DNA of 64,000 nt, from contig NZ_BMQB01000002.1 in the NCBI RefSeq assembly GCF_014647895.1, positions 434,001-498,000 of the forward strand, given 5' to 3'. Positions 49,674 through 60,135 of this stretch are shown in pieces (position 1 is the first letter of the stretch; every line of letters begins with the position of its first letter). The position numbers were made by a program, and so were the translations under genes. The notes beneath the pieces are model-generated. The model had not been told where the DNA came from. It did not search any database and was given only the letters and a program-made list of their open reading frames with translations. This stretch comes from Pilimelia anulata. Lineage in GTDB: Bacteria > Actinomycetota > Actinomycetes > Mycobacteriales > Micromonosporaceae.

Positions 49674-52070
49674 GTGGCCCGGCCGTCCGACCCGCGCGAC
49701 GACGCCGACGCGCCCGCCCGCCGCGGCGGGCGCGGCGGCATCTCCGACGCGCGTCGATACACCCCGCGCGGCCGGACGGTCCGGGAGCAGGCGCAGCGCG
49801 CCGGCGACCCGGCCCGGCCGGCGCTGCGCGTGGTCGACGGCGCCGGGCCGGACGCGCCGGTGCGCACCCGCCGCCCCGCCCGGCCGGGGTCGGGCCACGA
49901 CGACGACCCCGGGCCGGCCGACGGCGGGGCCCACGACGAGCGGGCGACGCGGACCGCCGCGCGGGGCGCGCCCCGCCCGCGCCCGGCCGCCGGCCGCCGC
50001 GGCCGGGCGGACGACGACGAGGCCGAGGACGCCGGCCCGCGCCGGGCGGCCCCGCGCCGGCCCACCGCCGACCGCGCGGCCCCCCGCGCCACCCCCGCGG
50101 ACCGCGCCACCGCCGACCGGTCGGCCGCCCGCACCGCCACCGGCGCCCGCACCGGCACCGCCGGCCGCACGGACCCCGCCGGCCGTGCGGGCGCCAAGGG
50201 GCGCGCCGCCGGCGCGCGCTCGGGCAGCGCCGCCGCGGCCCGCCAGCGCCTCGCCGCGCACCCCCGCCGCCGCCCGCTGGCCGGGATCGCCCGCAAGCTG
50301 CGCGACCGCCGGTCGGCCGCCCCGCCCCGGCTCGGCGACCCGCGCCGCCGGCTGCGCCTGGCCACCGTGCTCGCGCTGGCGATGTTCGTCGTCGTCGGCG
50401 TCCGGCTGGTCGGGCTCCAGGTCACCGACGCGTCGGCGTTCGCCCGCGACGGGCTGCGCAGCCGGCTGGACCGGGTCCCGCTGCCGGCCAAGCGCGGCGC
50501 GATCATCGACCGGGCCGGCGCCGTGCTCGCCCGCAGCGTCGAGGCCCGGTACGTCTACGCCGACCCGACCCAGGTCGCCGATCCGGCCGCCGCCGGCCGG
50601 CTGCTCAGCCCGCTGCTCGGCGTCGCCCAGTCCGAGCTGCTGCCCAAGCTCATCCCGCACGCCCGCGACGACGGGCGGCCGGCGGAGTTCGAGTACCTCC
50701 AGCGCGGCGTCAGCCCGGACGTGGCCGCCCGGGTGGCCGACCTGAAGCTCGCCGGGGTGCACACCGCGCACGACGAGCGGCGCGAGGTGCCCGGCCACGA
50801 CGTCGCCGCGAACCTGATCGGCTTCACCGGCGCGGACCTGGACGGCCTGGAGGGCATGGAGGCCCGGTACGACAACCTGCTGCGCGGCCGCGACGGCGAG
50901 TGGGTCTTCGAGCGCGGCGCCGACGGCGGCCAGTACGAGAACCTGGCGATCCCCGGCGGCTACCAGAAGCAGACCCCGGCCCAGCCGGGCAGCGCGCTGC
51001 GGCTGACCCTGGACCGGGACGTGCAGTTCCACACCCAGCGCACGCTGTACCAGCACATGAGCCGGGTGCGCGCCACCTGGGCGGCCGCGGTCGTGCTGGA
51101 CGCCAGCAACGGCGAGGTGGTGGCGCAGGCCAGCTACCCGACGTACGACGCGGCGGACCCGCTGCGCCAGCCCGCCCGGGCCCGCGAGGACCAGGCGACC
51201 AGCGCGGTCGTCGACCCCGGCTCGGTGCACAAGGCGCTGGTGCTCGGCGCGGCGCTCCAGGAGGGCGCGATCCGGGCGGACGCGGCGATCGAGATCGGCC
51301 CGACGATCAAGAAGGGCGACCAGGTCTTCGCCGACACCCACCCGTACTACCGGCCGCGGCGGGTGTCGCTGGCCGGGATCATGGCGTACTCGTCCAACGT
51401 CGGCACCATCAAGATCGCCGACCGGCTGGGGGCGGCGAAGCTGTACGAGTACCAGCGCCGGTTCGGGCTCGGCAGGGCCACCGGCGTCGGCGTCCCCGGC
51501 GAGGCGCCGGGCCTGGTGCAGCCGCCGGACCGGTGGAGCGGCTCGGCGTACGGGTCGGTGCCGATCGGGCACGGCGTCGCCGCCACCCCGGTGCAGATCG
51601 CCGCGGCGTACGGCGCCATCGCCAACAACGGCACCTGGATCCAGCCGCACCTGATCAAGGAGGTCATCGCCCCGGACGGCACGGTCAAGCCGGGCCCGCG
51701 GCCGACGGTCCGGGCGGTGCTGAACCCGGCGAACGCCGCCGTGGTCCGCCGGGCGATGGAGGCGGTGGTGAGCGTGCGCGGCGCCACCGGTACGGCGGCG
51801 GCGATCCGCGGCTACCGGGTCGCCGGCAAGACCGGCACCGGCAAGCAGGTGGTGGACAGCAAGTACACGCCCGGCGAGGTGGCCTCGTTCGTGGGCATGG
51901 CCCCGGCCAACGCACCCCGGTACGTGGTCGCGGTCTTCGCCCACACCCCCGGCGGCGAGGGCGGCGCGGTGGCCGCGCCCGCGTTCCGCGACATCATGTC
52001 CTTCACGCTGAGCCGCAACAAGGTGCCGCCGACGCTCAGCCGCCCGCCGACGTTCGTGTTCTACCCCTGA
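49674..52070 (+). CDS. ftsI: Septal peptidoglycan transpeptidase FtsI (class B penicillin-binding protein)
   Basis: Cross-links septal peptidoglycan. The 798-aa protein has a very long cytoplasmic N-terminal tail (about 225 residues, Arg/Ala/Asp/Thr-rich), one membrane helix (about 227-249), a PBP dimerisation domain (KRGAIIDRAGAVLARS) and a transpeptidase domain. The active-site motifs are SVHK with Ser517, SSN in MAYSSNVGTIK, and KTGT in VAGKTGTGK. No PASTA repeats follow. GTG start 3 nt after the ftsL stop. Confidence 0.95.
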   Translation: MARPSDPRDDADAPARRGGRGGISDARRYTPRGRTVREQAQRAGDPARPALRVVDGAGPDAPVRTRRPARPGSGHDDDPGPADGGAHDERATRTAARGAPRPRPAAGRRGRADDDEAEDAGPRRAAPRRPTADRAAPRATPADRATADRSAARTATGARTGTAGRTDPAGRAGAKGRAAGARSGSAAAARQRLAAHPRRRPLAGIARKLRDRRSAAPPRLGDPRRRLRLATVLALAMFVVVGVRLVGLQVTDASAFARDGLRSRLDRVPLPAKRGAIIDRAGAVLARSVEARYVYADPTQVADPAAAGRLLSPLLGVAQSELLPKLIPHARDDGRPAEFEYLQRGVSPDVAARVADLKLAGVHTAHDERREVPGHDVAANLIGFTGADLDGLEGMEARYDNLLRGRDGEWVFERGADGGQYENLAIPGGYQKQTPAQPGSALRLTLDRDVQFHTQRTLYQHMSRVRATWAAAVVLDASNGEVVAQASYPTYDAADPLRQPARAREDQATSAVVDPGSVHKALVLGAALQEGAIRADAAIEIGPTIKKGDQVFADTHPYYRPRRVSLAGIMAYSSNVGTIKIADRLGAAKLYEYQRRFGLGRATGVGVPGEAPGLVQPPDRWSGSAYGSVPIGHGVAATPVQIAAAYGAIANNGTWIQPHLIKEVIAPDGTVKPGPRPTVRAVLNPANAAVVRRAMEAVVSVRGATGTAAAIRGYRVAGKTGTGKQVVDSKYTPGEVASFVGMAPANAPRYVVAVFAHTPGGEGGAVAAPAFRDIMSFTLSRNKVPPTLSRPPTFVFYP

Positions 52071-52127
52071 GGCCGCTGGTCGGCGCCGACCGGGGCGGCG
52101 CGCGCGGGGCCGCGGATCGGGTCAGGG

Positions 52128-52133
52128 TAGGGT
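52128..52133 (+). promoter_or_regulatory. Candidate internal promoter upstream of murE
   Basis: TAGGGT lies 8 nt before the murE GTG, compatible with a leaderless transcript. The 71-bp ftsI-murE gap is the widest up to this point after rsmH, and it also holds the exact 14-nt palindrome GGTCGGCGCCGACC (52078-52091), 8 nt after the ftsI stop. Confidence 0.4.
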
Positions 52134-52141
52134 CTTTCGGC

Positions 52142-53668
52142 GTGCCGAGCTATCCGCGCCCCCGCGCCACGCACCCCGTCCGGCTCGCCGACCTCGCCGC
52201 CGCTCTCGGCGCCGCGATCGAGCCCGCCGGGGCGACCGCGCGCCTGACCGGGGTGAGCCACGCCAGCGGCGAGGTGGCCGCCGGTGACCTGTACGCGGCG
52301 CTGCCCGGCGCCCGCCAGCACGGCGCCCGGTTCGTCGGCGAGGCCGCCGCCCGCGGCGCCGCCGCGGTGCTGACCGACCCGGCCGGCGCCCCGGCCGCCG
52401 CCGCCGCGGGCCTGCCCGCGCTGGTGCTGCCGGACCCGCGGGCCGCGCTCGGCGCCGCCGCCGCCGCGGTCTACGGCGACCCGACCGCCGGCATGTCGGT
52501 GATCGGCCTGACCGGCACCGCCGGCAAGACCACCACGGCGTACCTGGTCGAGGCGGGCCTGCGGGCCGCCGGCCGGACCACCGGCCTGATCGGCACGGTC
52601 GAGACCCGGCTGGGCGACCTGGTGGTGCCCAGCACCCGGACGACGCCGGAGGCCACCGACCTGCAGGCCAGCCTCGCCGCCGCCCGCGAGCGCGGCGTGA
52701 CCGACGTGGTGATGGAGGTCTCCAGCCACGCGCTCGCCCTGGACCGGGTGGCCGGGGTCCGGTTCGCGGTCGGCGGCTGGACCAACTTCGGCCAGGACCA
52801 CCTGGATTTCCACGCCGACGCCGCCGACTACTTCGCGGCCAAGGCGCGGCTGTTCGACGGGCGCAGCGCGGTCGAGGTGCTCAACGCCGACGACCCGGCG
52901 CTGGCCGGGCTGGTCCGGCCGCACACGGTGACGTACTCCGCGGCCGGGGCGGCGGGCGCGACCTGGCGGGCCGCGGACGTGCGCGGCGTGGGGGAGCAGC
53001 GGTTCACCGCGCTCGGCCCGGCCGGCCTGGCGGTGCCGGCGGGGGTGGCCTTCCCCGGCCGGCACAACGTCGCCAACGCGCTGCTCGCGCTGGCCGCCCT
53101 CGTCGCGGTCGGGGTCGACCCGGCGGCGGGCGCCGCCGCGGTCGCGGGCGTGCGGCTGATCCCCGGCCGGCTGGAGGAGGTGCCGGCGCCCGGCGCGGTC
53201 CGCGGCGTCGTCGACTACGCGCACAAGCCGGACGCGATCGTCGCCGTGCTGCGCGCGCTGCGCGAGCTGGCCACCGCCGCCGGCGGGCGGGTGGTCTGCG
53301 TGCTCGGCGCCGGCGGCGACCGGGACGCCGGCAAGCGCCCGCTGATGGGCGCCGCCGCGGCGGCGGGCGCCGACCTGGTCATCGTCACCGACGACAACCC
53401 GCGCACCGAGGACCCGGCGGCGATCCGCGCGGCGGTCCTGGCCGGCACCGCGGGCGGTCCGGCGCAGGTCAGCGAGGTACCCGGCCGGCGGACGGCGATC
53501 GCCGCGGCGGTCGAGCTGGCCAAGCCCGGCGACGTGGTCGCGCTGCTCGGCAAGGGCCACGAGCGCGGCCAGATCGTCGGCGCGGACGTGCTGCCGTTCG
53601 ACGACCGGGAGGAGCTGGCCGCCGCGCTGGCCGCCCGACCCGACGGCGGCGCGGGGGGCAGCCGATGA
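52142..53668 (+). CDS. murE: UDP-MurNAc-L-Ala-D-Glu:meso-diaminopimelate ligase
   Basis: Adds the third residue of the peptidoglycan stem peptide. The 508-aa Mur ligase has the P-loop GLTGTAGKTTTAYLVE, the carbamoyl-lysine region and the C-terminal DNPRTEDP motif; the Arg of DNPR binds meso-diaminopimelate, so the wall should be DAP-type. GVSHASGEVAAGDLYAALPG near the N terminus is the UDP-binding part. The GTG at 52142 follows a possible -10 rather than a Shine-Dalgarno sequence. Its stop overlaps murF (ATGA). Confidence 0.95.
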   Translation: MPSYPRPRATHPVRLADLAAALGAAIEPAGATARLTGVSHASGEVAAGDLYAALPGARQHGARFVGEAAARGAAAVLTDPAGAPAAAAAGLPALVLPDPRAALGAAAAAVYGDPTAGMSVIGLTGTAGKTTTAYLVEAGLRAAGRTTGLIGTVETRLGDLVVPSTRTTPEATDLQASLAAARERGVTDVVMEVSSHALALDRVAGVRFAVGGWTNFGQDHLDFHADAADYFAAKARLFDGRSAVEVLNADDPALAGLVRPHTVTYSAAGAAGATWRAADVRGVGEQRFTALGPAGLAVPAGVAFPGRHNVANALLALAALVAVGVDPAAGAAAVAGVRLIPGRLEEVPAPGAVRGVVDYAHKPDAIVAVLRALRELATAAGGRVVCVLGAGGDRDAGKRPLMGAAAAAGADLVIVTDDNPRTEDPAAIRAAVLAGTAGGPAQVSEVPGRRTAIAAAVELAKPGDVVALLGKGHERGQIVGADVLPFDDREELAAALAARPDGGAGGSR

Positions 53669-55098
53669 TCCCGATGACCCTGGCCGACGTCGCCGCGGCG
53701 GTGGGCGGGCGGCTCGCCGGCGCGGACCCGGCGGCCGTCGTCACCGGCGGCGTGGAGTTCGACTCCCGGCGGGCCGGGCCGGGCGGGCTGTTCGTGGCGT
53801 TCCCCGGCGAGCGGGTCGACGGGCACGACTTCGCCCCCGCGGCCGTCGCCGCCGGCGCGGTCGCGGTGCTGGCCGGGCGGGAGCTGCCGGGCGTACCGGC
53901 GGTGCTGGTCGACGACCCGCTGGCCGCGCTGGCGCGGCTCGCCCGGGCGGTGGTGGACCGGCTGCCGGGGCTGACGATCGTCGGGCTGACCGGCTCGTCC
54001 GGCAAGACCACCACCAAGGACCACGTGGCCGCGCTGCTCGCGCCGGTCGGGCCCACCGTGGCGGCGCCGGGCTCGTTCAACAACGAGCTGGGGCACCCGT
54101 ACACCGTGTGCCGGGCCACCGCCGACACCCGGTACCTGGTGCTGGAGCTGGGCGCGCGCGGGCCGGGCCACATCGCGTACCTGTGCGGGATCGCGCCGCC
54201 GCGCATCGGCGTGGTGCTCAACGTCGGCGCCGCGCACGTCGGCGAGTTCGGCTCGGTCGACGCCACCGCCGCCGCGAAGGGCGAGCTGGTGGCCGCGCTG
54301 CCCGCCGACGGCCTGGCCGTGCTGAACGCCGACGACCCGCGGGTCCGGGCGATGGCCGCCCGCACGGCCGCGCAGGTGCAGCTCGTCGGCACCGCCGCGG
54401 ACGCCGACATCGCCGCCCGCGACGTCACCCTCGACGACCGCGGCCGGGCCGCGTTCACCCTGGTCACGCCCGAGGGGTCGGCGCCGGTGCGGCTGGGCGT
54501 GGCCGGCGCGCACCAGGTCGGCAACGTGCTCGCCGCCGCGGCGGTCGCCCGCCGGGCCGGGCTGCCGCTGGACCGGCTCGCGCCGGCGCTGGGGGAGCTG
54601 CGGCCGGCGTCCAGCCGGCGGATGGACGTCTTCGACCGGGCCGACGGGGTGACCGTGATCGACGACTCGTACAACGCCAACCCCGGCTCGATGGCGGCCG
54701 CGCTGCGGGCGCTCGCGGCGCTGGGCGCCGGCCGGCGCACGGTCGCCGTGCTCGGGTACATGGCCGAGCTGGGCCACGCCGAGGCCGACGGCCACGCCGA
54801 CGTCGGTCGGCTCGCCGCCGAGACCGGCGTGGCCGAGCTGGTGGTGGTCGGCGACGCGGCGGCGCCGCTCGCCGACGCCGCCCGAGCGGCGCCCGGCCGT
54901 CCCGGACGGGTGACGGTGGTCACCGACCAGGCCGCGGCGATCGACCACCTGCGAGCCGTGCTGACCCCGCGCGACGTGGTGCTGGTGAAGGGCTCGCGGT
55001 ACCGCACCTGGGACGTGGCCGACTTCCTCCGGGACGAGCAGATGATCCACAATGAAGCGCCGACGCCGTCGGCCGATGGCACTGCCCGGAGAGGATGA
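53665..55098 (+). CDS. murF: UDP-MurNAc-tripeptide:D-Ala-D-Ala ligase
   Basis: Completes the UDP-MurNAc pentapeptide. The 477-aa protein shows [20 protein letters not shown], the P-loop [29 protein letters not shown] and [18 protein letters not shown], all typical of MurF. It starts at an ATG overlapping the murE stop. Four bases separate its TGA from the mraY start. Confidence 0.95.
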   Translation: MIPMTLADVAAAVGGRLAGADPAAVVTGGVEFDSRRAGPGGLFVAFPGERVDGHDFAPAAVAAGAVAVLAGRELPGVPAVLVDDPLAALARLARAVVDRLPGLTIVGLTGSSGKTTTKDHVAALLAPVGPTVAAPGSFNNELGHPYTVCRATADTRYLVLELGARGPGHIAYLCGIAPPRIGVVLNVGAAHVGEFGSVDATAAAKGELVAALPADGLAVLNADDPRVRAMAARTAAQVQLVGTAADADIAARDVTLDDRGRAAFTLVTPEGSAPVRLGVAGAHQVGNVLAAAAVARRAGLPLDRLAPALGELRPASSRRMDVFDRADGVTVIDDSYNANPGSMAAALRALAALGAGRRTVAVLGYMAELGHAEADGHADVGRLAAETGVAELVVVGDAAAPLADAARAAPGRPGRVTVVTDQAAAIDHLRAVLTPRDVVLVKGSRYRTWDVADFLRDEQMIHNEAPTPSADGTARRG

Positions 55099-55102
55099 CA
55101 CT

Positions 55103-56233
55103 GTGCGCGCGGTGATGGTCGCGGCAGCGGTCGCGTTCCTGGTCTCGTTGCTCGGCACCCCGGTGGCGATCAAGATTTTCACCCGGCTGAAGGCCGGGCA
55201 GCCGATCCGGTCCGACGGGCCGCAGATGCACCAGGGCAAGCGGGGTACCCCCACGATGGGCGGGGTGGTGTTCATCATCGCCACGCTGGTCGCCTACGTG
55301 GCCGGGCACCTGGCCCTGACCACGCTCCCGCCGGAGCAGATCTTCCAGGTGCAGCCGACGGTGACCGGGCTGGTACTGCTCGGCCTGTTCGTGTTCTGCG
55401 GCGCGGTCGGCTTCCTGGACGACTTCCTGAAGGTCCGCAAGCGCAACAGCGCCGGCCTGAACAAGCGGGGCAAGCTGGTCGGCCAGCTCCTCGTCGGGGC
55501 GGTGTTCGGGCTGGTCTCGCTGGGCTTCCAGTCCAGCATGCTGGACCCGGAGGGCAAGCCGTCCAACTTCGAGACGGTCGGCAGTACGACGCTGTCGTTC
55601 GTCCGGGACATCGGCTGGCTGGAGGTCGGCAAGGTCGGCGCGGTGATCATCTTCATCTTCGTGGTGCTGGCCAGCACCAACGGGGTGAACCTCACCGACG
55701 GCCTGGACGGCCTGGCCACCGGCACCTCGGTGATGGTGCTGGGCGCGTACGCGCTGATCGCCTTCTGGCAGTACCGGCACTGGTGCGCCGACGCCAGCTA
55801 CGGCGCCGCCGCCGACTACTGCTACCGGGTCCGGGACCCGCTGGAGATCGCGCTGATCGCCGGGGCGGCGGCCGGGGCCTGCGTGGGCTTCCTGTGGTGG
55901 AACACGTCCCCGGCGCGGATCTTCATGGGCGACACCGGCGCGCTCGGCCTGGGCGGGCTGATCGCCGGCCTGGCCATGTCCACCCGGACGATCATGCTGC
56001 TGCCGATCCTCGGCGCGCTGTTCGTGATCATCACGATGTCGGTGGTGATCCAGATCATCTCGTTCCGGACCACCGGCAAGCGGGTGTTCAAGATGTCCCC
56101 GCTCCAGCACCACTTCGAGCTGTCCGGCTGGAGCGAGGTCAACATCGTCGTCCGGTTCTGGATCGTCGCCGGCCTCGGCGTGGCGATCGGCCTCGGCATC
56201 TTCTACGGCGACTTCCTCGCCCACATGGGGTGA
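55103..56233 (+). CDS. mraY: Phospho-MurNAc-pentapeptide transferase
   Basis: Makes lipid I by moving phospho-MurNAc-pentapeptide onto undecaprenyl phosphate. The 376-aa protein has about ten membrane helices and the conserved loops: [55 protein letters not shown] and [10 protein letters not shown]. The frame is open from 55052, but the GTG at 55103 lies just after the murF stop with AGAGG about 8 nt upstream and begins the first helix. Confidence 0.95.
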   Translation: MRAVMVAAAVAFLVSLLGTPVAIKIFTRLKAGQPIRSDGPQMHQGKRGTPTMGGVVFIIATLVAYVAGHLALTTLPPEQIFQVQPTVTGLVLLGLFVFCGAVGFLDDFLKVRKRNSAGLNKRGKLVGQLLVGAVFGLVSLGFQSSMLDPEGKPSNFETVGSTTLSFVRDIGWLEVGKVGAVIIFIFVVLASTNGVNLTDGLDGLATGTSVMVLGAYALIAFWQYRHWCADASYGAAADYCYRVRDPLEIALIAGAAAGACVGFLWWNTSPARIFMGDTGALGLGGLIAGLAMSTRTIMLLPILGALFVIITMSVVIQIISFRTTGKRVFKMSPLQHHFELSGWSEVNIVVRFWIVAGLGVAIGLGIFYGDFLAHMG

Positions 56234-57633
56234 CGGGCGTGCCACCGGACTGGTCCGACCGCCGGGTCGTCGTCGGCGGCACCGGCGTGGCCGGCGCCGC
56301 CGCGGCCGGCGCGCTGCTGCGCCGCGGCGCCGCGGTGACCGTGCTCGACCGCGCCGCCTCCCCGGCGGCCGAGCGGCTGGCCGCCGCCGGCGCGACCGTG
56401 ATCGTCGCCGAGCCGCCCCCGCCGGACCTGCTGGCCGGCGTCACCGACGTGGTCGTCTCGCCCGGCTTCCCGCCGACCCACCCGCTCGTCCTGGCCGCGC
56501 ACGCCGCCGGCGTCGAGGTGTACAGCGAGCCCGAGCTGGCCTGGCGGCTGCGCGGCCACGGCGCCCCCGACTGGCTGGCCGTCACCGGCACCAACGGCAA
56601 GACCACCACGGTCACCATGCTCGCGGCGATCCTCGCCGCCGCCGGCCGGCGCACCGCCGCGCTGGGCAACATCGGCACGCCGCTGGTCGAGGCGGCCGTC
56701 GACCCGGCGTACGACGTGCTGGCCGTCGAGCTGTCCAGCTTCCAGCTCCACTGGTCCCGGCTGCTCGCCCCGCGTGCCGGGGCGCTGCTCAACCTCGCCG
56801 ACGACCACCTGGACTGGCACGGCTCGTTCGCCGCGTACGCCGACGCGAAGACCGCGATCTGGCGGTCCGCCCCGGCCGGCGGCGTCGCCGTCGGCAACCT
56901 GGACGACCCGCGGGTGGCCGCGCTGCTGCGCGCGGTCGGCGGCGACCGGGTCGGGGTGACCCTCGGCGTTCCCGATGTGGGCGACGGGCACGTGTACGGG
57001 GTGGTCGACGGCACGCTGGTCGAGTCCGCGCCGTGCGCCGCGCCGGAGCCGCTGGTCGAGGTCGCCGCCGTCCGGCCGGCGGGCGCGCACAACGTGGCCA
57101 ACGCGCTGCACGCCGCCGCGCTGGCCCGGGCCGCCGGGGTGCCGGCCGCCGCCGTGGCCGCCGGCCTGCGCGGGTACCGCCCCGAGCCGCACCGCAACGC
57201 CGCCGTCGGCACGGTCGCCGGGGTCGCGTACGTCGACGACTCCAAGGCCACCAACCCGCACGCGGCGCTGGCCTCGCTCACCTCGTACCCGCGGGTGGTC
57301 TGGGTGGCCGGCGGCCAGCTCAAGGGCGTGGACGTCGACCCGCTCGTCGCCGCGGTCGCCGACCGGCTCGTGGGGGCCGTCCTGCTGGGCGTCGACCGGG
57401 CCGAGATCGCCGAGGCGCTGCGGCGACACGCCCCGCGCCTGCCGGTCGTGGACATCGCGAGCGTCGATGATGGGGCCATGGACGCAGTCGTACGCGCCGC
57501 CGCCGGGCTCGCCGCCGCGGGCGACACGGTGCTGCTGGCGCCGGCCGCGGCCTCGAAGGACATGTACTCGGGCTACCCGGCGCGCGGGCACGCGTTCGCC
57601 GCCGCCGTCCGCCGGCTCGGGACCGGCCCGTGA
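56230..57633 (+). CDS. murD: UDP-MurNAc-L-alanine:D-glutamate ligase
   Basis: Adds D-glutamate to UDP-MurNAc-L-Ala. The 467-aa ligase has an N-terminal Rossmann-like part ([20 protein letters not shown]), the P-loop [34 protein letters not shown] and [14 protein letters not shown]. The GTG at 56230 overlaps the mraY stop (GTGA); a second GTG at 56239 is an alternative. It ends in a GTGA overlap with ftsW. Confidence 0.95.
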   Translation: MTGVPPDWSDRRVVVGGTGVAGAAAAGALLRRGAAVTVLDRAASPAAERLAAAGATVIVAEPPPPDLLAGVTDVVVSPGFPPTHPLVLAAHAAGVEVYSEPELAWRLRGHGAPDWLAVTGTNGKTTTVTMLAAILAAAGRRTAALGNIGTPLVEAAVDPAYDVLAVELSSFQLHWSRLLAPRAGALLNLADDHLDWHGSFAAYADAKTAIWRSAPAGGVAVGNLDDPRVAALLRAVGGDRVGVTLGVPDVGDGHVYGVVDGTLVESAPCAAPEPLVEVAAVRPAGAHNVANALHAAALARAAGVPAAAVAAGLRGYRPEPHRNAAVGTVAGVAYVDDSKATNPHAALASLTSYPRVVWVAGGQLKGVDVDPLVAAVADRLVGAVLLGVDRAEIAEALRRHAPRLPVVDIASVDDGAMDAVVRAAAGLAAAGDTVLLAPAAASKDMYSGYPARGHAFAAAVRRLGTGP

Positions 57634-59024
57634 CCACCGCCGCCGCCCGGACCGGCAGCCTGGCCGCCCTGCGCGGCCTGCTCGCCCGGCCGCTGGCGTC
57701 GTACTACCTGCTCGTCTCCAGCGCCGGCCTGCTGCTGGTGATCGGCCTCACCATGGTCTTCTCGGCCACCAGCGTGAAGGCGTACGCCACCGACGGGAAC
57801 CCGTTCGCGCTGATCAGCCGCCAGGCCCTGTACGCCCTGGTCGGCCTGCTCGGCTTCTGGCTCTGCCAGCGGCTGCCCGGCCGCACCTTCCGGGTGCTCG
57901 GCTTCCCGTTCATGGTGCTGTCGTTCGCCGCGCTCGCCCTGCTCGACACGCTGCTGGCGCTCAAGGCGTTCCACCTGCTCCCGGCGCCCCGGCTCGGCCC
58001 GGTGTACGCCGACGCGCTGTGGCTGCACATCGGCCCGGTGCAGGTGCAGCCGGCCGAGTTCGCCAAGCTGTCGCTGGTCCTGTGGGCGGCCGACGTGCTC
58101 GCCCGCAAGGGCAGCGCGATCGTCAACTGGCGGGCGCTGACCCGGCCGCTGTTCCTCGCCGTCGGGGCCCTGTTCGTGCTCATCGGGTACAACGACTTCG
58201 GCAGCCTGGTGGTGCTGCTCGGCCTGTTCGTCGGCATGCTCTGGGTGGCCGGGGTGCGCGGCCGGGTGTTCGGCGGGATGGCGCTGCTGGCCGGCGCCGG
58301 CCTGGCCGGGCTGCTGGCCCTGCCGGGCAAGAGCGGGTACCGGCTCGAGCGGATCACCTCGTACCTCGGCGCCGGCAGCGCCACCTGCGACGCCAACGAC
58401 TGCTACCAGGCCAACCAGGCCCGGTACGCGCTCGCCGACGGCGGCTGGTTCGGCGTCGGCCTGGGCGACGCGTCGCTCAAGTGGGGCTGGCTGCCCGCGG
58501 GCGAGAACGACTTCATCTTCGCCATCATCGGCGAGGAGCTGGGCGTGGTCGGCTGCACGGTGGTGCTGGTGCTGCTCGGCGTGTTCGCGTACACCGGGCT
58601 GCGGATCGCCCGCCGGGTCACCGACCCGTTCCGCCGGCTCGCCGCGGCCGGCGCGATGAGCTGGCTGATCGTCCAGGCGGTCATCAACCTGGGCGGCGTG
58701 GTCGGCCTGCTGCCGATCACCGGCGTCCCGCTGCCGTTCATCTCCGACGGCGGCAGCGCCCTGGTGGTGACGCTGGCCGCGGTCGGGATGCTGGCCTCGT
58801 TCGCCCGGGCCGAGCCCGACGCCGCCCGGGCGCTGCACGCCCGGCCGCCGGCGCGCTGGGCCCGGCTACTCTGGGCGCCGTTGCCGCCGCTGGGCGACGA
58901 CACCACGCCGCCGCCGCGACCCCGCGGCGCCGGGCGGCCCCCCGCCGCCCGGGCGGCGACCGGGTCCGCGGCGCGGACCGGCCGGGGCCGCGGCCCCGGC
59001 GGCGAGAGGGGAGAGCGACGATGA
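57630..59024 (+). CDS. ftsW: Septal peptidoglycan glycosyltransferase FtsW
   Basis: SEDS-family polymerase that works with FtsI at the septum. The 464-aa protein has about ten membrane helices. Family features include VIGLTMVFSATSVKAY, QPAEFAKLSLVLWAAD with the functional Glu, NDFGSLVVLLG with the catalytic-type Asp, ENDFIFAIIGEELG and the C-terminal GVPLPFISDGGSALVV. The last about 70 residues are Pro/Arg-rich and cytoplasmic. Its stop overlaps the murG ATG. Confidence 0.95.
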   Translation: MTTAAARTGSLAALRGLLARPLASYYLLVSSAGLLLVIGLTMVFSATSVKAYATDGNPFALISRQALYALVGLLGFWLCQRLPGRTFRVLGFPFMVLSFAALALLDTLLALKAFHLLPAPRLGPVYADALWLHIGPVQVQPAEFAKLSLVLWAADVLARKGSAIVNWRALTRPLFLAVGALFVLIGYNDFGSLVVLLGLFVGMLWVAGVRGRVFGGMALLAGAGLAGLLALPGKSGYRLERITSYLGAGSATCDANDCYQANQARYALADGGWFGVGLGDASLKWGWLPAGENDFIFAIIGEELGVVGCTVVLVLLGVFAYTGLRIARRVTDPFRRLAAAGAMSWLIVQAVINLGGVVGLLPITGVPLPFISDGGSALVVTLAAVGMLASFARAEPDAARALHARPPARWARLLWAPLPPLGDDTTPPPRPRGAGRPPAARAATGSAARTGRGRGPGGERGERR

Positions 59025-60127
59025 GCGCGCTGCGCTCGGTGGTGCTGGCCGGCGGCGGTACGGGCGGGCACGTGTACCCCCTGCTCGCCTTCGCCGACTG
59101 CCTGCGCCGGCACGACCCGGACGTGACGATCACCTGCGTCGGCACGCCGAAGGGCCTGGAGAACGAGCTGATCCCGCCCGCCGGCTACCCGCTGCGGCAC
59201 ATCCCCGCGTACCAGCTCCCCCGCTCGGTCAACCTGGACCTGGCCCGCACCCCGACCCGGATGTGGCGGGCCGCCCGGGCCGCCGGCGCGATCCTCGACG
59301 AGGTGGGCGCGCAGGCCGTCGTCGGCTTCGGCGGGTACGTGTCGGTGCCCGCGTACCTGGCCGCGTGGAAGCGCGAGCTGCCCCTGGTCATCCACGAGGT
59401 GAACGTGCCGCCGGGCATCGCGAACCGGCTCGGCATGAAGATCACCGAGAACGTCGCCGTCGGGTTCCCGCACCAGCTCGCGCAGGCCGAGTCGCTGGCC
59501 GGGGCGCGGCTGGTGGGCGTACCGCTGCGCCGGGAGATCACGAGCCTGGACCGCGACGCCGAGCGGGCCGCCGCCCGGGCCCACTTCGGGCTGGACCCGG
59601 ACCGGCCGACGCTGTTCGTCTCCGGCGGCTCGCAGGGCGCCCGGTCGATCAACCTGGCCGTCGTCGGCGCCGCCAAGGAGCTGGCCCGGGCCGGCGTGCA
59701 GGTGCTGCACGTGATCGGCGCCCGCAACGAGCCGGTCGAGCCGCCGGCCGACCTGGCCACCCCGTACGTCACGCTGCCGTACCTGGACCGGATGGAGCTG
59801 GGCTACGCCGCCGCCGACCTCATGCTCGCCCGCGGCGGCGCGCTGACCTGCGCCGAGCTGGCCGCGGTCGGCCTGCCCGCGGTGTACGTGCCGTACCCGC
59901 ACCACAACCGCGAGCAGTACCGCAACGCCCGCCCGGTGGTCGACGCCGGCGGCGGCCTGATCGTCGACGACGCCGAGCTGACCCCGGCCTGGCTGGAGGC
60001 GGAGGCGCTGCCGCTGCTCACCGACCCGGTCCGGCTGGGCACGATGGGCGCCGCGGCCGGCACGTACGGCCGGCGCGACGGCGACGAGGCGCTGCGGGCG
60101 TACCTGAACGAGATCGTGCGCTGGTAG
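59021..60127 (+). CDS. murG: UDP-GlcNAc:lipid I N-acetylglucosaminyltransferase
   Basis: Converts lipid I to lipid II at the inner face of the membrane. The 368-aa GT28 enzyme has the N-terminal GGGTGGHVYPLLA loop, GFGGYVSVPAYLAA, IHEVNVPPGIANRLG, SGGSQGARSIN and the donor-site ARGGALTCAELAAVGLPAVY. The ATG overlaps the ftsW stop (ATGA). Confidence 0.96.
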   Translation: MSALRSVVLAGGGTGGHVYPLLAFADCLRRHDPDVTITCVGTPKGLENELIPPAGYPLRHIPAYQLPRSVNLDLARTPTRMWRAARAAGAILDEVGAQAVVGFGGYVSVPAYLAAWKRELPLVIHEVNVPPGIANRLGMKITENVAVGFPHQLAQAESLAGARLVGVPLRREITSLDRDAERAAARAHFGLDPDRPTLFVSGGSQGARSINLAVVGAAKELARAGVQVLHVIGARNEPVEPPADLATPYVTLPYLDRMELGYAAADLMLARGGALTCAELAAVGLPAVYVPYPHHNREQYRNARPVVDAGGGLIVDDAELTPAWLEAEALPLLTDPVRLGTMGAAAGTYGRRDGDEALRAYLNEIVRW

Positions 60128-60135
60128 GGGAGCGA

